Shown: positions 47,126 through 55,853, counted from the stretch's first letter. The stretch is 64,000 nt of DNA from Cupriavidus agavae (GCF_004217045.1 NZ_SGXM01000001.1:2397187-2461186); one strand, 5' to 3'. The notes: generated by a model not told the origin, from the sequence alone. Program-made: numbers and translations.

Positions 47126-47270
47126 AGGAAAAAAGGGAAGGATCGGCGGCGCGGGACGCGCTCCGGGGCGTTGGCGCGAAGCATAGCCAAGCCCACATGA
47201 CATGTCCACCGGCCTTGTTGCAGCGCAGCATCGACAGCCCCACCCTCAATTTGTAACCGGCCTTGATTTA

Positions 47271-47288
47271 ATTAATTCAAAAATTAAT
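47271..47288. promoter_or_regulatory. AT-rich palindrome ATTAATT-CAAA-AATTAAT
   Basis: A perfect 7-bp inverted repeat with a 4-nt spacer stands in the intergenic space between the divergent porin and TetR genes. It is strongly AT-rich in GC-rich surroundings, so it is a candidate TetR operator overlapping promoter elements. Confidence 0.5.
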
Positions 47289-47319
47289 ATTGGTTCTGCC
47301 CATACCCACCGCTTGTGCC

Positions 47320-47994
47320 ATGCCCAACCAGCCGCCGTCCGATCCCAAGCGCCGCCCCGGCCGCCCCTCCGCCCGCACCGACGATCCGGGCCAGCGGGAC
47401 CGGCTGGTCGAAGCCGCCGTGATGCTGTTCGCGCGGCATGGCGTGGCCGCCACCTCGACCAAGGCCATTGCCGCCGAGGCCGGCGTGACACCGGCCCTGG
47501 TGCACTACTACTTCCGTGACCGTGAAATGCTGCTCGACGCCGTATTCGACGAACGCCTGCAGCCGCTGATCGACCACGTCTTCGGCGCGATCCAGTCTGA
47601 ATCGCTCGACCCCGTGGTGCGCCTGCAGACGCTGGCCGGGCAACTGATCCGTACCGCTGCCGCCACGCCCTGGTTCCCGGGCCTGTGGATCCGGGAAATC
47701 GTCGGCACCGACGGCCAGTTGCGCGAACGGCTGCTGCAGCGCGTGGCCGTGCAGCGCGCGCAGTTCATCGCCGGGCCGCTGGCCGCCGCGCATGCCGGCG
47801 GCCAGCTCAATGCCGACCTCGAACCCGCGCTGATCATGGTCTCGCTGATCGGCCTGACGCTGCTGCCGCTGGCCACCACCCACATCTGGCGGCACCTGCC
47901 CGGTGCGGCCGATATCGACACCGAGACGCTGGTCCGCCACGTCACCGCCCTGCTTGGCCACGGCCTGTCCGTGCCGCCCGCCGCTCAACCGTGA
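47320..47994 (+). CDS. TetR-family regulator of the efflux operon
   Basis: The 224-residue repressor has a Pro/Arg-rich lead (RRPGRPSARTDD), then the helix-turn-helix VEAAVMLFARHGVAATSTKAI to TPALVHYYFRDREMLLDAVFDE. The ligand domain is of the CerR/YbiH-type C-terminal kind. It is the first gene of the HlyD-ABC-OMF efflux operon, 14 nt upstream of the HlyD gene, and so probably regulates it. YbiH (CecR) plays the same role next to ybhGFSR in E. coli. No clear ribosome site precedes ATG 47320. Confidence 0.88.
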   Translation: MPNQPPSDPKRRPGRPSARTDDPGQRDRLVEAAVMLFARHGVAATSTKAIAAEAGVTPALVHYYFRDREMLLDAVFDERLQPLIDHVFGAIQSESLDPVVRLQTLAGQLIRTAAATPWFPGLWIREIVGTDGQLRERLLQRVAVQRAQFIAGPLAAAHAGGQLNADLEPALIMVSLIGLTLLPLATTHIWRHLPGAADIDTETLVRHVTALLGHGLSVPPAAQP

Positions 47995-48008
47995 AATCCG
48001 GAGACTCC

Positions 48009-48968
48009 ATGTCCTACCCCCATCGCACCTGGCCGCTGCCGCTGCTGGCCACCCTGCTGCTGGCCGCCTGCAGCAACGACCGGCCCGCCACGTGGCAGGG
48101 CTATGTCGAAGGCGAATTCGTCGCCGTGGCGTCGCCGTTCGCCGGCCGGCTCGACAAGCTCTCGGTCGAGCGCGGCCAGCAGGTTGCCGCCGGCGCCCCG
48201 CTGTTCGCGCTCGAATCCGACGACGAGCGTGCCGCGCGCCAGCAGGCCGCCGAACAGGTGCGCGTGGCCGAGGCCCAGCTGGCCGACATCCAGACCGGCA
48301 AGCGCCCCGTGGAAGTGGCCGTGAACCAGGCGCAGCTGAGCCAGGCCCGGGCCCAGGCGGTGCGCAGCGCGGCCCAGAGCAAGCGCGACGAGGCCCAGTT
48401 CGGGATCGGCGGCATTTCGCGCGCCCAGCTCGACGAGAGCCGTGCCACCGCCGAGGCCGATGCCGCGCGCGTGCGCGAGCTGCAGCGCGATATCGACGTG
48501 GCGCGCCTGCCCGGCCGCAAGGACCAGCTTGCCGCGCAGACCGCCCAGATCGAAGCCGCCCGCGCCGCGCTGGCGCAGGCCGAGTGGAAGCTGTCGCGCA
48601 AGGCCGTCAGCGCCACGGCGGCCGGCCTCGTCTACGACGTGCCGTTCCGCGCCGGCGAATGGGTACCCGCCGGCAGTGCCGTGGTGCGCATGCTGCCGCC
48701 CGGCAACGTCAAGGTGCGCTTCTACGTACCCGAGGCCGTGGTCGGATCGCTGAAGGCCGGCCAGGCCATCACGGTCCGCTGCGACGGCTGCGCCGCGCCG
48801 GTGCCGGCGACCATCACCTATGTCTCGAACGAGGCCGAGTTCACGCCGCCGGTGATCTACAGCAACGAGACGCGCAACAAGCTCGTGTTCCTGATCGAGG
48901 CGCGCCCCAGCGCCGACAACGCGCCGAAGCTGCGCCCCGGCCAGCCCGTCGAGGTGGCGCAATCATGA
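48009..48968 (+). CDS. HlyD/YbhG-type membrane fusion lipoprotein
   Basis: The 319-residue periplasmic adaptor has a lipoprotein signal with lipobox LAAC (Cys21). A lipoyl/barrel-sandwich half-domain (YVEGEFVAVASPFAGRLDKL, VERGQQVAAGAPLFALESD) precedes a long coiled-coil hairpin of about 130 residues rich in Ala, Gln and Arg. The second half-domain AGLVYDVPFRAGEWVPAGS and a C-terminal beta-barrel close the protein. It links the inner-membrane ABC exporter to the outer-membrane channel. GGAGA precedes the start; it ends with an ATGA overlap on the ATPase gene. Confidence 0.92.
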   Translation: MSYPHRTWPLPLLATLLLAACSNDRPATWQGYVEGEFVAVASPFAGRLDKLSVERGQQVAAGAPLFALESDDERAARQQAAEQVRVAEAQLADIQTGKRPVEVAVNQAQLSQARAQAVRSAAQSKRDEAQFGIGGISRAQLDESRATAEADAARVRELQRDIDVARLPGRKDQLAAQTAQIEAARAALAQAEWKLSRKAVSATAAGLVYDVPFRAGEWVPAGSAVVRMLPPGNVKVRFYVPEAVVGSLKAGQAITVRCDGCAAPVPATITYVSNEAEFTPPVIYSNETRNKLVFLIEARPSADNAPKLRPGQPVEVAQS

Positions 48969-49930
48969 GTGCGGAACTCGTCATCGACGTACACGGCCTG
49001 AACAAGCACTTCGGCGCCAAGCACGTGGTCAACGACCTGACCATGCAGGTGGCGCGCGGCGAGATCTTCGGCTTCCTCGGCCCCAACGGCAGCGGCAAGA
49101 CCACCTCGATCCGCATGATGTGCGGCCTGCTGACGCCGGACTCCGGCTCGGGCACCTGCCTCGGCTACGACATCCTGACCGAGGCCGCCGAGATCAAGCG
49201 CAACGTCGGCTACATGACCCAGCGGTTCTCGTACTGGGAAGACCTGTCGATCCGCGAGAACCTCGACTTCGTGGCCCGCGTCTACGAGATGCCGGACCGC
49301 AAGGCCGTGGTGGACCGCGCGCTGGAAGACCTCGGGCTGCAATCGCGCGCCGAGCAGCTGGCCGGCTCGCTGTCCGGCGGCTGGAAGCAGCGCCTGGCGC
49401 TGGCCGCCTGCCTGCTGCACGAGCCGCGCCTGCTGCTGCTCGACGAACCCACGGCCGGCGTGGACCCCAAGGCGCGCCGCGACTTCTGGGAGCAACTCCA
49501 CCAGCTTGCCGCACGCGGCATCTCGGTGCTGGTCAGCACGCACTACATGGACGAGGCCGAGCGCTGCCACAAGCTCGCCTACATCGCCTACGGCAAGCTG
49601 CTGGCGCAGGGCACGGCCGACGAAGTGGTGGCGGGCCAGCATCTGAGCACATGGAGCATCGAGGGCGGCAACCTGGCCGACCTGTCGGCGCGCCTGCAGG
49701 GCCAGCCCGGCGTGGACCAGACCGTGGCGTTCGGCACCGCGCTGCACGTGACCGGCCGCGACGCGGGCCAGCTCGAACAGACGCTGAAACGGCTCGCCGG
49801 GGCCGACCAGCGCCTGGCCGAGACGCAGACCAGCCTGGAGGACGTGTTCATCCACATGATGGGCGGCGCGCAGGACAACATGGCCGCCACGCCGCCGCAG
49901 GCCGCCGCACCAGGCAAGGGGGCCGCATGA
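48965..49930 (+). CDS. ABC-2 exporter ATP-binding protein (YbhF-like)
   Basis: The 321-residue ATPase has Walker A GPNGSGKTT, signature LSGGWKQR, Walker B LLLLDEPTAGVDP and the H-loop STHYMDEAER. The tail (SLEDVFIHMMGG) is typical of drug/polysaccharide ABC-2 exporters. It energises the permease encoded by the next gene, with which it overlaps by 4 nt. E. coli YbhF fuses two such domains; this protein has a single one. Confidence 0.93.
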   Translation: MSAELVIDVHGLNKHFGAKHVVNDLTMQVARGEIFGFLGPNGSGKTTSIRMMCGLLTPDSGSGTCLGYDILTEAAEIKRNVGYMTQRFSYWEDLSIRENLDFVARVYEMPDRKAVVDRALEDLGLQSRAEQLAGSLSGGWKQRLALAACLLHEPRLLLLDEPTAGVDPKARRDFWEQLHQLAARGISVLVSTHYMDEAERCHKLAYIAYGKLLAQGTADEVVAGQHLSTWSIEGGNLADLSARLQGQPGVDQTVAFGTALHVTGRDAGQLEQTLKRLAGADQRLAETQTSLEDVFIHMMGGAQDNMAATPPQAAAPGKGAA

Positions 49931-51090
49931 ACGCCACCTCCCGCCGCCAGGGCGCGCGCCACGGCTTCTCAGCGCAGCGCTGGTGGAGCATCGTGCTCAA
50001 GGAATTCCTGCAGCTACGGCGCGACCGGATCACGTTCGGCATGATCGTCGGGCTGCCGATCGTCCAGCTGCTGCTGTTCGGCTTCGCCATCAACAGCGAC
50101 CCGCGCCACATGCCCACGGCCGTGATCGTGGCCGAGCACAGCGATTTCTCGCGCACGTTCATCGCCGCGCTGGAGAACACCACGTATTTCAAGGTGGTGC
50201 GCACCATGCCGGACGAGGCCGCCGGGCGCGAGGCGCTGGAACGCGGCGACGTGCAGTTCGTGGTCAGCATCCCGGCCGATTTCTCGCGCCGGCTGCTGCA
50301 CGGCGACCGCCCGTCGATCCTCGTCGAGGCCGACGCCACCGATCCCTCCGCCACCGGGCCGGCCATCGGCGCGCTGGCGCAACTGCCTGCGAGCGTCGCG
50401 CGCATCGACCTGAAAGGCGCGCTGGCGCCGCTGGCGGGCGGCAAACCGGCCTTCGACGTCAATGTCCACCGGCTCTACAACCCCGAAGGCATCACCCAGT
50501 ACAACATCGTGCCCGGCCTGATGGGCGTGATCCTGACCATGACGATGGTGATGATGACCGGCCTGGCGATGACGCGCGAACGCGAGCGCGGCACGATGGA
50601 GAACCTGCTGGCCACGCCCGTGCAGCCCATCGAGGTGATCTCGGGCAAGATCGTGCCGTACATCTTCATCGGCCTGATCCAGGCCACCATCATCGTGCTG
50701 GCCGCGCACTTCGTGTTCGCGGTGCCGTTCCTCGGCTCGGTGGTGGCCGTCTATATGGCGGCGCTGCTGTTCATCGCCGCCAACCTGACGGTGGGCATCA
50801 CGCTGTCGTCGCTGGCCAGCAACCAGCTCCAGGCGGTGCAGCTGACGTTCTTCTACTTCCTGCCCAACATCCTGCTGTCCGGGTTCATGTTCCCGTTCGC
50901 GGGCATGCCGGCCTGGGCGCAGTGGATTGGCAACGTACTGCCGATGACGTATTTCAACCGCATGATCCGCAGCATCATGCTCAAGGGCAGCGGGTGGGTG
51001 GAACTGTGGCCCAACGTCTGGCCCGTGCTGCTGTTCACGGCCATCGTCATGACCATCGCGGTGCGCTTCTACAAGCGCACGCTCGACTGA
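49927..51090 (+). CDS. ABC-2 type permease (YbhS/YbhR-like)
   Basis: The 387-residue membrane protein has an N-terminal helix (ITFGMIVGLPIVQLLLFGFAI), a large periplasmic domain (about 50-185) and five C-terminal helices, including IVPGLMGVILTMTMVMMTGLA and PNILLSGFMFPFAGMPAWAQ. The signature RERERGTMENLLATPVQPIEVISGK is typical of ABC-2 permeases. Only one permease gene is present, so it likely forms a homodimer with two ATPase copies. Confidence 0.93.
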   Translation: MNATSRRQGARHGFSAQRWWSIVLKEFLQLRRDRITFGMIVGLPIVQLLLFGFAINSDPRHMPTAVIVAEHSDFSRTFIAALENTTYFKVVRTMPDEAAGREALERGDVQFVVSIPADFSRRLLHGDRPSILVEADATDPSATGPAIGALAQLPASVARIDLKGALAPLAGGKPAFDVNVHRLYNPEGITQYNIVPGLMGVILTMTMVMMTGLAMTRERERGTMENLLATPVQPIEVISGKIVPYIFIGLIQATIIVLAAHFVFAVPFLGSVVAVYMAALLFIAANLTVGITLSSLASNQLQAVQLTFFYFLPNILLSGFMFPFAGMPAWAQWIGNVLPMTYFNRMIRSIMLKGSGWVELWPNVWPVLLFTAIVMTIAVRFYKRTLD

Positions 51091-51104
51091 CCGGAGGGCA
51101 TGCC

Positions 51105-52562
51105 ATGCTCAACGCTTCGAAACTGGTGCCGCTGCTGGCGACTCTGCTGGCGGCGGGCTGCGCGGTCGGCCCCGACTTCCGCGCACCCGATGCCGTACCC
51201 GATGCCCGCTACACGGCGGGCCCGCAGCCTGCGCAACTGGCGGCTGCCGGCTACCCCGCCCAGTCGCTCGCGCCGGGCGACGTGCCGGCGCAATGGTGGA
51301 CGCTGTTCCGCAATCCGCAGCTCGACGAAACCATCCGCCTGGCGCTCACGGCCAGCCCGACGCTGACCCAGGCCAGCGCACGGCTGCGCGAGGCGCAGGA
51401 GAACCTGGCCGCGCGCACCGGCGCCACGCAGTTCCCGCAGGTCGATGCGAAGTTCGACGCCACGCGGCAGCAGGTCAACCTGCAATCCGTCGGCATCACG
51501 CAACTGCCGAGCCCCGGGCCATTCACGCTCTACAACGCCAGCGTCCAGGTCTCCTACGCGCTCGACCTGTTCGGCGGGCAGCGCCGCGAACTGGAGGGGC
51601 TGCAGGCCGCCGTGGACTACCAGCGCTTCGAGCTTGAGGCAGCGCGGCTGTCGCTCGCGGCGAACGTGGCGACCACTGCCATCCGCGAGGCCGGGCTGCG
51701 CGCCCAACTGGCCGACACCACGGCCATCGCCGAGGCCCAGCGGCGGCAGCTCGGCATCCTGCGCCAGCGTTTCGACCTCGGCGGCGTGGCGCGCGTGGAC
51801 GTGCAGCGCCAGCAAGCCGAACTCGCGCAGACCGAGGCGCTGATCCCCGGCCTCTCGCAACAGCTCGACGCCACGCGCCACCAGCTCGCCGTCTACACCG
51901 GCCAGACGCCCGCCAGCGCGCAGCTTCCCGAGTTCCGGCTCGACACCCTGCAACTGCCCGAGTCACTGCCGGTCAGCCTGCCCTCCGAGCTTGCACGCCG
52001 GCGCCCCGACATCCGCGCCGCCGAAGCACTGCTGCACCAGGCATCGGCAAACATCGGCGTGGCCACCGCCAACCTCTATCCGCAGATCACGCTGACCGCC
52101 AGCGGCGGCACGCAGGAGATGCGCATGCGCGACCTGTTCGGCAGCTTCAACATCTGGAGCCTGGCGGCCGGCGTGGTGCAGCCGGTGTTCCACGGCGGCG
52201 AACTGCGCGCCCAGAAACGCGCCAAGGAGGCGGCGTACGAGCAGTCGCTCGGCGCCTACCGGCAGGCCGTGCTGCAGGGCCTGCAGAACGTGGCCGACAC
52301 CCTGCGCGCCCTCGACGCCGACGCCGCCACGCTCCAGGCCCGCGCCGTCAACGCGAAGCAGACCCGCGACACGCTTGCCATCGTCAGCGAGCAATACCGC
52401 CTCGGCGGCGTCAGCCAGTTCACCGTGATCGACGCCGAACGCCAGGCCCGCCAAGCCGCCCTCGACCTCGCCCAGGCCCGCACCGCAAGACTGGCAGACT
52501 CGGCGGCGCTGATGCAGGCGCTGGGCGGCGGCTGGTGGCAGGAGGAGGTGGCGGCGCGGTGA
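51105..52562 (+). CDS. NodT-type outer-membrane efflux lipoprotein
   Basis: The 485-residue TolC-like channel has a lipobox LAAGC (Cys19) and the family's VGPDFRAPDAVPDA lead. QWWTLFRNPQLDETIRLALTASP, VSYALDLFGGQRRELEG and ELARRRPDIRAAEALLHQASANIGVATANLYPQ are repeated-fold markers. It should form a trimeric outer-membrane exit duct for the upstream ABC pump. GGAGGGC precedes the start. No terminator is seen directly after its stop. Confidence 0.93.
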   Translation: MLNASKLVPLLATLLAAGCAVGPDFRAPDAVPDARYTAGPQPAQLAAAGYPAQSLAPGDVPAQWWTLFRNPQLDETIRLALTASPTLTQASARLREAQENLAARTGATQFPQVDAKFDATRQQVNLQSVGITQLPSPGPFTLYNASVQVSYALDLFGGQRRELEGLQAAVDYQRFELEAARLSLAANVATTAIREAGLRAQLADTTAIAEAQRRQLGILRQRFDLGGVARVDVQRQQAELAQTEALIPGLSQQLDATRHQLAVYTGQTPASAQLPEFRLDTLQLPESLPVSLPSELARRRPDIRAAEALLHQASANIGVATANLYPQITLTASGGTQEMRMRDLFGSFNIWSLAAGVVQPVFHGGELRAQKRAKEAAYEQSLGAYRQAVLQGLQNVADTLRALDADAATLQARAVNAKQTRDTLAIVSEQYRLGGVSQFTVIDAERQARQAALDLAQARTARLADSAALMQALGGGWWQEEVAAR

Positions 52563-52594
52563 TTTGAGACAAATCTGAAAGCGCTCCGCGCATA

Positions 52595-52623
52595 TTGACG
52601 GACCACCGGTGAACGGCCAATAT
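52595..52623 (+). promoter_or_regulatory. candidate promoter for the DUF3800 leader RNA
   Basis: TTGACG and CAATAT are separated by 17 nt. The -35 box matches five of six consensus bases; the -10 match is poor. It would start transcription near 52630, giving a leader of about 140 nt. Confidence 0.35.
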
Positions 52624-52629
52624 CGGTCC

Positions 52630-52770
52630 TGTAGCGACGCGGCGGTTTAAACTGCTTCGACGGCCCAGGGCCCCTGCGACAAATGGCGTCGTAATCGTAA
52701 GCGTACTTTGAGTGCGTCAGACCTGGGTACCGCATCCCTTTCGGTAGCCTCCCTTTGGGGAGGCTATTTT
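52630..52770 (+). ncRNA. candidate structured RNA upstream of DUF3800 gene
   Basis: This 140-nt non-coding stretch between the efflux operon and the DUF3800 gene can form several stems. CGACG (52658-52662) can pair with CGTCG (52687-52691), and TACCG (52728-52732) with CGGTA (52742-52746). GCGGTTTAAACTGC can fold on itself, and the terminator hairpin closes the 3' end. It has no convincing open frame. Comparative searches have described conserved RNA motifs next to DUF3800 genes; a match here is untested. It could be a cis-regulatory leader, a separate small RNA or an RNA antitoxin. Confidence 0.45.
52745..52770 (+). terminator. terminator-like hairpin carrying the DUF3800 ribosome site
   Basis: The 9-bp stem TAGCCTCCC/GGGAGGCTA with loop TTTG is followed by TTTTC, so it can act as an intrinsic terminator. 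GGGGAGG (52757-52763), in the loop edge and right arm, is also a strong Shine-Dalgarno 10 nt before ATG 52774. Folding would therefore both end transcription and hide the ribosome site. Confidence 0.7.
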
Positions 52771-52773
52771 CAT

Positions 52774-53469
52774 ATGGCCATCACGATCTATCTCGACGAG
52801 TGCGGCTGCCTCGGCTGGCAGCTCGACAAACCCTATCAGCAGGGTGGCTCCAGCCGGCACTTCACGCTGGCCGCCGTTGTCATTGCGGATGGCGATGAAG
52901 CCAATCTCAGCCGCCCTGTACGCGGTCTGTACAAGAAGCGCGGCCGGGCCTTGTCAAACGAACTCAAGGCCGTACAGATGTCGGCCACCGAGCGCTGCCG
53001 ATTCGCCAGCGATATCGCCAAAGCTGCCTCGGCCGGTCACACTATCCAGCTCCGGGCAATCACGGCCCGCAAGACCAACGTTTCCGACGCGTTCCGCGCG
53101 CACCCCAATGGCCTGTATCACTACATGACACGGATGCTTCTGCTTGATGTCATGGCCGACCATAGATCGGTGTCGTTCATTCCCGACGCCCGCTCGATGA
53201 AGGACCAACTAAAGCATTTCATGCATGATTACCTCCGGCTGGAGCTAGCTGTGCGAGACGCTGCCACGTCGCTCCAGACAACGCCGTGGGAGAGCAATAT
53301 ATGCCTGCCGCTACAGTTCACGGACATCATTGCGAGCATCGTCTGGGCACATCACGAGTTCAACAATAGCATTCCGTTCCGGCATATCGAGCACGTTATC
53401 TCCCAGCGCACGCTCTTCTTTCAGCACAAGAATCGCCATTCCGCATCGGACACCAGCATGCCCGGCTGA
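52774..53469 (+). CDS. DUF3800 protein, putative RNase H-like nuclease
   Basis: The 231-residue product has the DUF3800 layout. The N-terminal strand ends IYLDECG (usual form Y-x-DESG), a middle block LKAVQMSATERCRF follows, and the C-terminal motif is LQFTDIIASIVW (usual LQ-x-AD-x-x-AG). The acidic residues of these motifs are the expected metal ligands of an RNase H-like fold. The function is unknown; DUF3800 genes are often on mobile elements. Codon use is less GC-biased than in neighbours (ATA, AAT and AGC codons are frequent), suggesting transfer. The start is set by GGGGAGG 10 nt upstream. It is convergent with the BKACE gene. Confidence 0.82.
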   Translation: MAITIYLDECGCLGWQLDKPYQQGGSSRHFTLAAVVIADGDEANLSRPVRGLYKKRGRALSNELKAVQMSATERCRFASDIAKAASAGHTIQLRAITARKTNVSDAFRAHPNGLYHYMTRMLLLDVMADHRSVSFIPDARSMKDQLKHFMHDYLRLELAVRDAATSLQTTPWESNICLPLQFTDIIASIVWAHHEFNNSIPFRHIEHVISQRTLFFQHKNRHSASDTSMPG

Positions 53470-53488
53470 ATGGCGCGCCAATCCTCAC

Positions 53489-54334
53489 TCAATCAAACCA
53501 CCCCCGCATCCCCTCCGCCGTCACCGCCGCGTACCCCAAGCCCTCCAGCGGGCGGCGGACCGCTGCCAGCAGTGCCGCGTTGTCCGGGGCCATCGCTCCA
53601 TCGGGCAGGGCCATGTTGTTCTCGAAGCCGATCCGGGCGTGTCCGCCAAGTAGTACGGCCGCTGCGGCGCAGTCGGCTTCCTGCTTGCCGAAGGCGCACA
53701 CGGCCCATTCGATGCCGGCGCTGGCGAGCCCCGTTTCCTGCCAGGCGGCCAGGAACGGCAGCAGGTCGGCGGGCGCAGACTTCTGGCCGGCCGAATAGCG
53801 GCCCAGCACGAACAGCACCCAGTGGCGCCCCTCGGGGATCACGCCGCTGGCGCGCAGCGCGGCGTAGCGGTGCACGTCGTTGGCGTCGTAGAGGATGTAC
53901 TGCGCTACCACGTGCTCGCGGTGCATCCAGTGGAAGAACGCTTCGGCGGCCGGCAGCGCGGCGGCGTCGGGCGCCAGCTCGCGCACGGCGACCGACGCTG
54001 CCTCCGGGCGCAGCGCGCGGATGGTGGCGATCTGCTGGGCGGGCTGGTAGATGCCCACGGCTTCGGTGGTCAGCTGGAGTACCAGCGCGTTGCCCACCGC
54101 CTGGCGCACGGCGGCAATGGCCGGCTCGTAGTCGGCAACTTCGAGGCTGTGCGTGGCGTCGGGCCGGCGCACGTGCAGGTGGATCATTGCGGCGCCGGCG
54201 TCCACGCACTCGCGGGCGCAGCGGGCCAGTTCGGCCGGCGAAACCGGCAGCCGGGCATGGTCGGCGTGAGTCTTGCGCGCGCCGTTCGGCGCCACCGCCA
54301 GCGCAAAGGGGCGGCGAATCGTGTCGTTCGTCAT
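53489..54334 (-). CDS. BKACE family protein (3-keto-5-aminohexanoate cleavage-type, DUF849)
   Basis: The 281-residue TIM-barrel zinc enzyme belongs to the beta-keto acid cleavage family. AVAPNGARKTHADH near the N-terminus and AAMIHLHVRRPDATHS with HxH zinc ligands are diagnostic. QLTTEAVGIYQP and GIEWAVCAFGKQEADCAAAAVLLGGHARIGFENN follow the family pattern. Enzymes of this family cleave beta-keto acids with acetyl-CoA. It begins 13 nt after the aminotransferase stop, so it probably acts on a product of that enzyme. The specific substrate is not known. Confidence 0.87.
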   Translation of the reverse strand: MTNDTIRRPFALAVAPNGARKTHADHARLPVSPAELARCARECVDAGAAMIHLHVRRPDATHSLEVADYEPAIAAVRQAVGNALVLQLTTEAVGIYQPAQQIATIRALRPEAASVAVRELAPDAAALPAAEAFFHWMHREHVVAQYILYDANDVHRYAALRASGVIPEGRHWVLFVLGRYSAGQKSAPADLLPFLAAWQETGLASAGIEWAVCAFGKQEADCAAAAVLLGGHARIGFENNMALPDGAMAPDNAALLAAVRRPLEGLGYAAVTAEGMRGWFD

Positions 54335-54347
54335 GGTGATCTTGTCC

Positions 54348-55673
54348 TCAGGCCGGCAGCACCGCGTGCACGGCCTGCGCGAATCGGTCGACGATATTGT
54401 CGATGTCGGCTGCCGTGCAGATGAACGGCGGCGCAAACAGCACGTGGTCGCCCCGCACGCCGTCGACCGTGCCGCCCATCGGATAGACCAGCAGCCCGTG
54501 ATCCATGCACGTGCGCTTGAGTGCTGCGTGCGTCCTGCGCGCCGGGTCGAGCGGCGCCTTGGTGGCACGGTCGGCGATGAACTCCACGCCGACGAACAGC
54601 CCGCGCCCGCGCACGTCGCCCAGATTGGGATGGTTGCCGAGCGCCTCGCGCAGCCGGCCGCGCAGTTGCTCGCCGCGCGCCAGTACGTTTTCGAGCAGCC
54701 GGTCCTCGGCAATCGTCCGCTGCACCGCCAGCGCCGCCGCGCAGGCCGTGGCGTGGCCGATATAGGTATGGCCGTGCTGGAAGAAGCCGCTGCCCGAGAC
54801 GATCGTCTCGTAGATGCGCGCCGTCGACAGCATCGCGCCAATCGGCTGGTACCCCGCGCCGAGGCCCTTGGCGATGGTGACGATGTCGGGCACCACGCCG
54901 TCTTCCTCGCAGGCGAACAGGTAGCCGGTGCGGCCCATGCCGGACATCACCTCGTCCAGGATCAGCAGCACGCCGTACTTGTCGCAGACCGCACGGATGC
55001 GCTTGAGGTAGTCCGCCACCGGCGGCACCGCGCCGGCCGTGGCGCCCACCACCGTCTCGGCCACGAATCCGGCCACCGAATCCGGGCCGAGTTCGAGAAT
55101 CTTCGCTTCGAGTTCGTCGGCCAGCCGCTGGACGTATTGCTGGTCGCTCTCCCCGGCGGCCTGGTCGCGGTAGGCGTAGCACGGCGCCACGTGGTGCGCG
55201 GGCACCAGCAACGGCAGGAACGGCTCGCGGCGCCAGGCGTTGCCGCCAATCGCAAGCGCGCCGAGCGTGTTGCCGTGGTAGCTCTGCCGGCGCGCGATGA
55301 AGTGGCGGCGCTGCGGCTGGCCGGCTTCCACGAAATACTGACGCGCGAGCTTCAGCGCGGCCTCCACGGCCTCGGAGCCGCCCGAGACGAAGTAGACATG
55401 GTTCAGGTCGCCGGGCGCGGCGTCGGCCAGCGTCCGCGCCAACGTCTCCGAGACTTCGGTCGTGAAAAACGAGGTATGGGCATAGGCCAGCGTATCCACC
55501 TGCGCCTTGATCGCCTCGATCACGCGCGGATGGCCGTGGCCCAGGCACGACACCGCCGCGCCGCCCGAGGCGTCGAGGTAGCGGCGACCCTCGCTGTCGA
55601 ACAATTCGATACCCCGGCCGCCAACGGCAACGGGCAGTGCTTGCTTGGGATTACGGTGGAATACGTGCGTCAT
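54348..55673 (-). CDS. class III PLP aminotransferase
   Basis: The 441-residue fold-type I enzyme is of the omega-amino acid:pyruvate/4-aminobutyrate class. Markers are RYLDASGGAAVSCLGHGHP, YFVSGGSEAVEAALKLARQY, LLILDEVMSGMGRTGYLFA (PLP-binding Asp) and VTIAKGLGAGYQPIGAML with the Schiff-base Lys. The C-terminus has the conserved GVRGDHVLFAPPFICT. With BKACE downstream it likely starts a degradative path that deaminates an amino acid or amine. It is divergent from the RpiR gene and shares its regulatory region. Confidence 0.92.
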   Translation of the reverse strand: MTHVFHRNPKQALPVAVGGRGIELFDSEGRRYLDASGGAAVSCLGHGHPRVIEAIKAQVDTLAYAHTSFFTTEVSETLARTLADAAPGDLNHVYFVSGGSEAVEAALKLARQYFVEAGQPQRRHFIARRQSYHGNTLGALAIGGNAWRREPFLPLLVPAHHVAPCYAYRDQAAGESDQQYVQRLADELEAKILELGPDSVAGFVAETVVGATAGAVPPVADYLKRIRAVCDKYGVLLILDEVMSGMGRTGYLFACEEDGVVPDIVTIAKGLGAGYQPIGAMLSTARIYETIVSGSGFFQHGHTYIGHATACAAALAVQRTIAEDRLLENVLARGEQLRGRLREALGNHPNLGDVRGRGLFVGVEFIADRATKAPLDPARRTHAALKRTCMDHGLLVYPMGGTVDGVRGDHVLFAPPFICTAADIDNIVDRFAQAVHAVLPA

Positions 55674-55740
55674 GGCGAGGAATGTGGGAATCGCCGGCGC
55701 GCTGCCGGCTGAGGCCAGTATAGGAACGGACGGGAATTAA

Positions 55741-55832
55741 TGCAACAATCGTTTCATGTTTTGGGCTTAACGATACAAATGCACCAAAGATCAGGGGACC
55801 CGGCTCCTCCGACCTGTGCAACAATCGTTGCA
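55741..55832. promoter_or_regulatory. repeated operator candidate TGCAAC-AATC-GTT
   Basis: TGCAACAATCGTT occurs at 55741-55753 and again at 55817-55829. The second copy extends to TGCAAC-N4-GTTGCA, an inverted repeat; the first continues as GTTTCATG. The copies lie in the divergent aminotransferase-RpiR promoter region, so they are candidate sites for the adjacent regulator. Confidence 0.55.
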
Positions 55833-55853
55833 ACTCCTGTCTTTCGCCGCCAG

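Noticed and set aside
52563..52773. tRNA or attachment-site remnant upstream of DUF3800
   Set aside because: No cloverleaf, anticodon arm or CCA-type end could be drawn; the structured leader explanation fits better.
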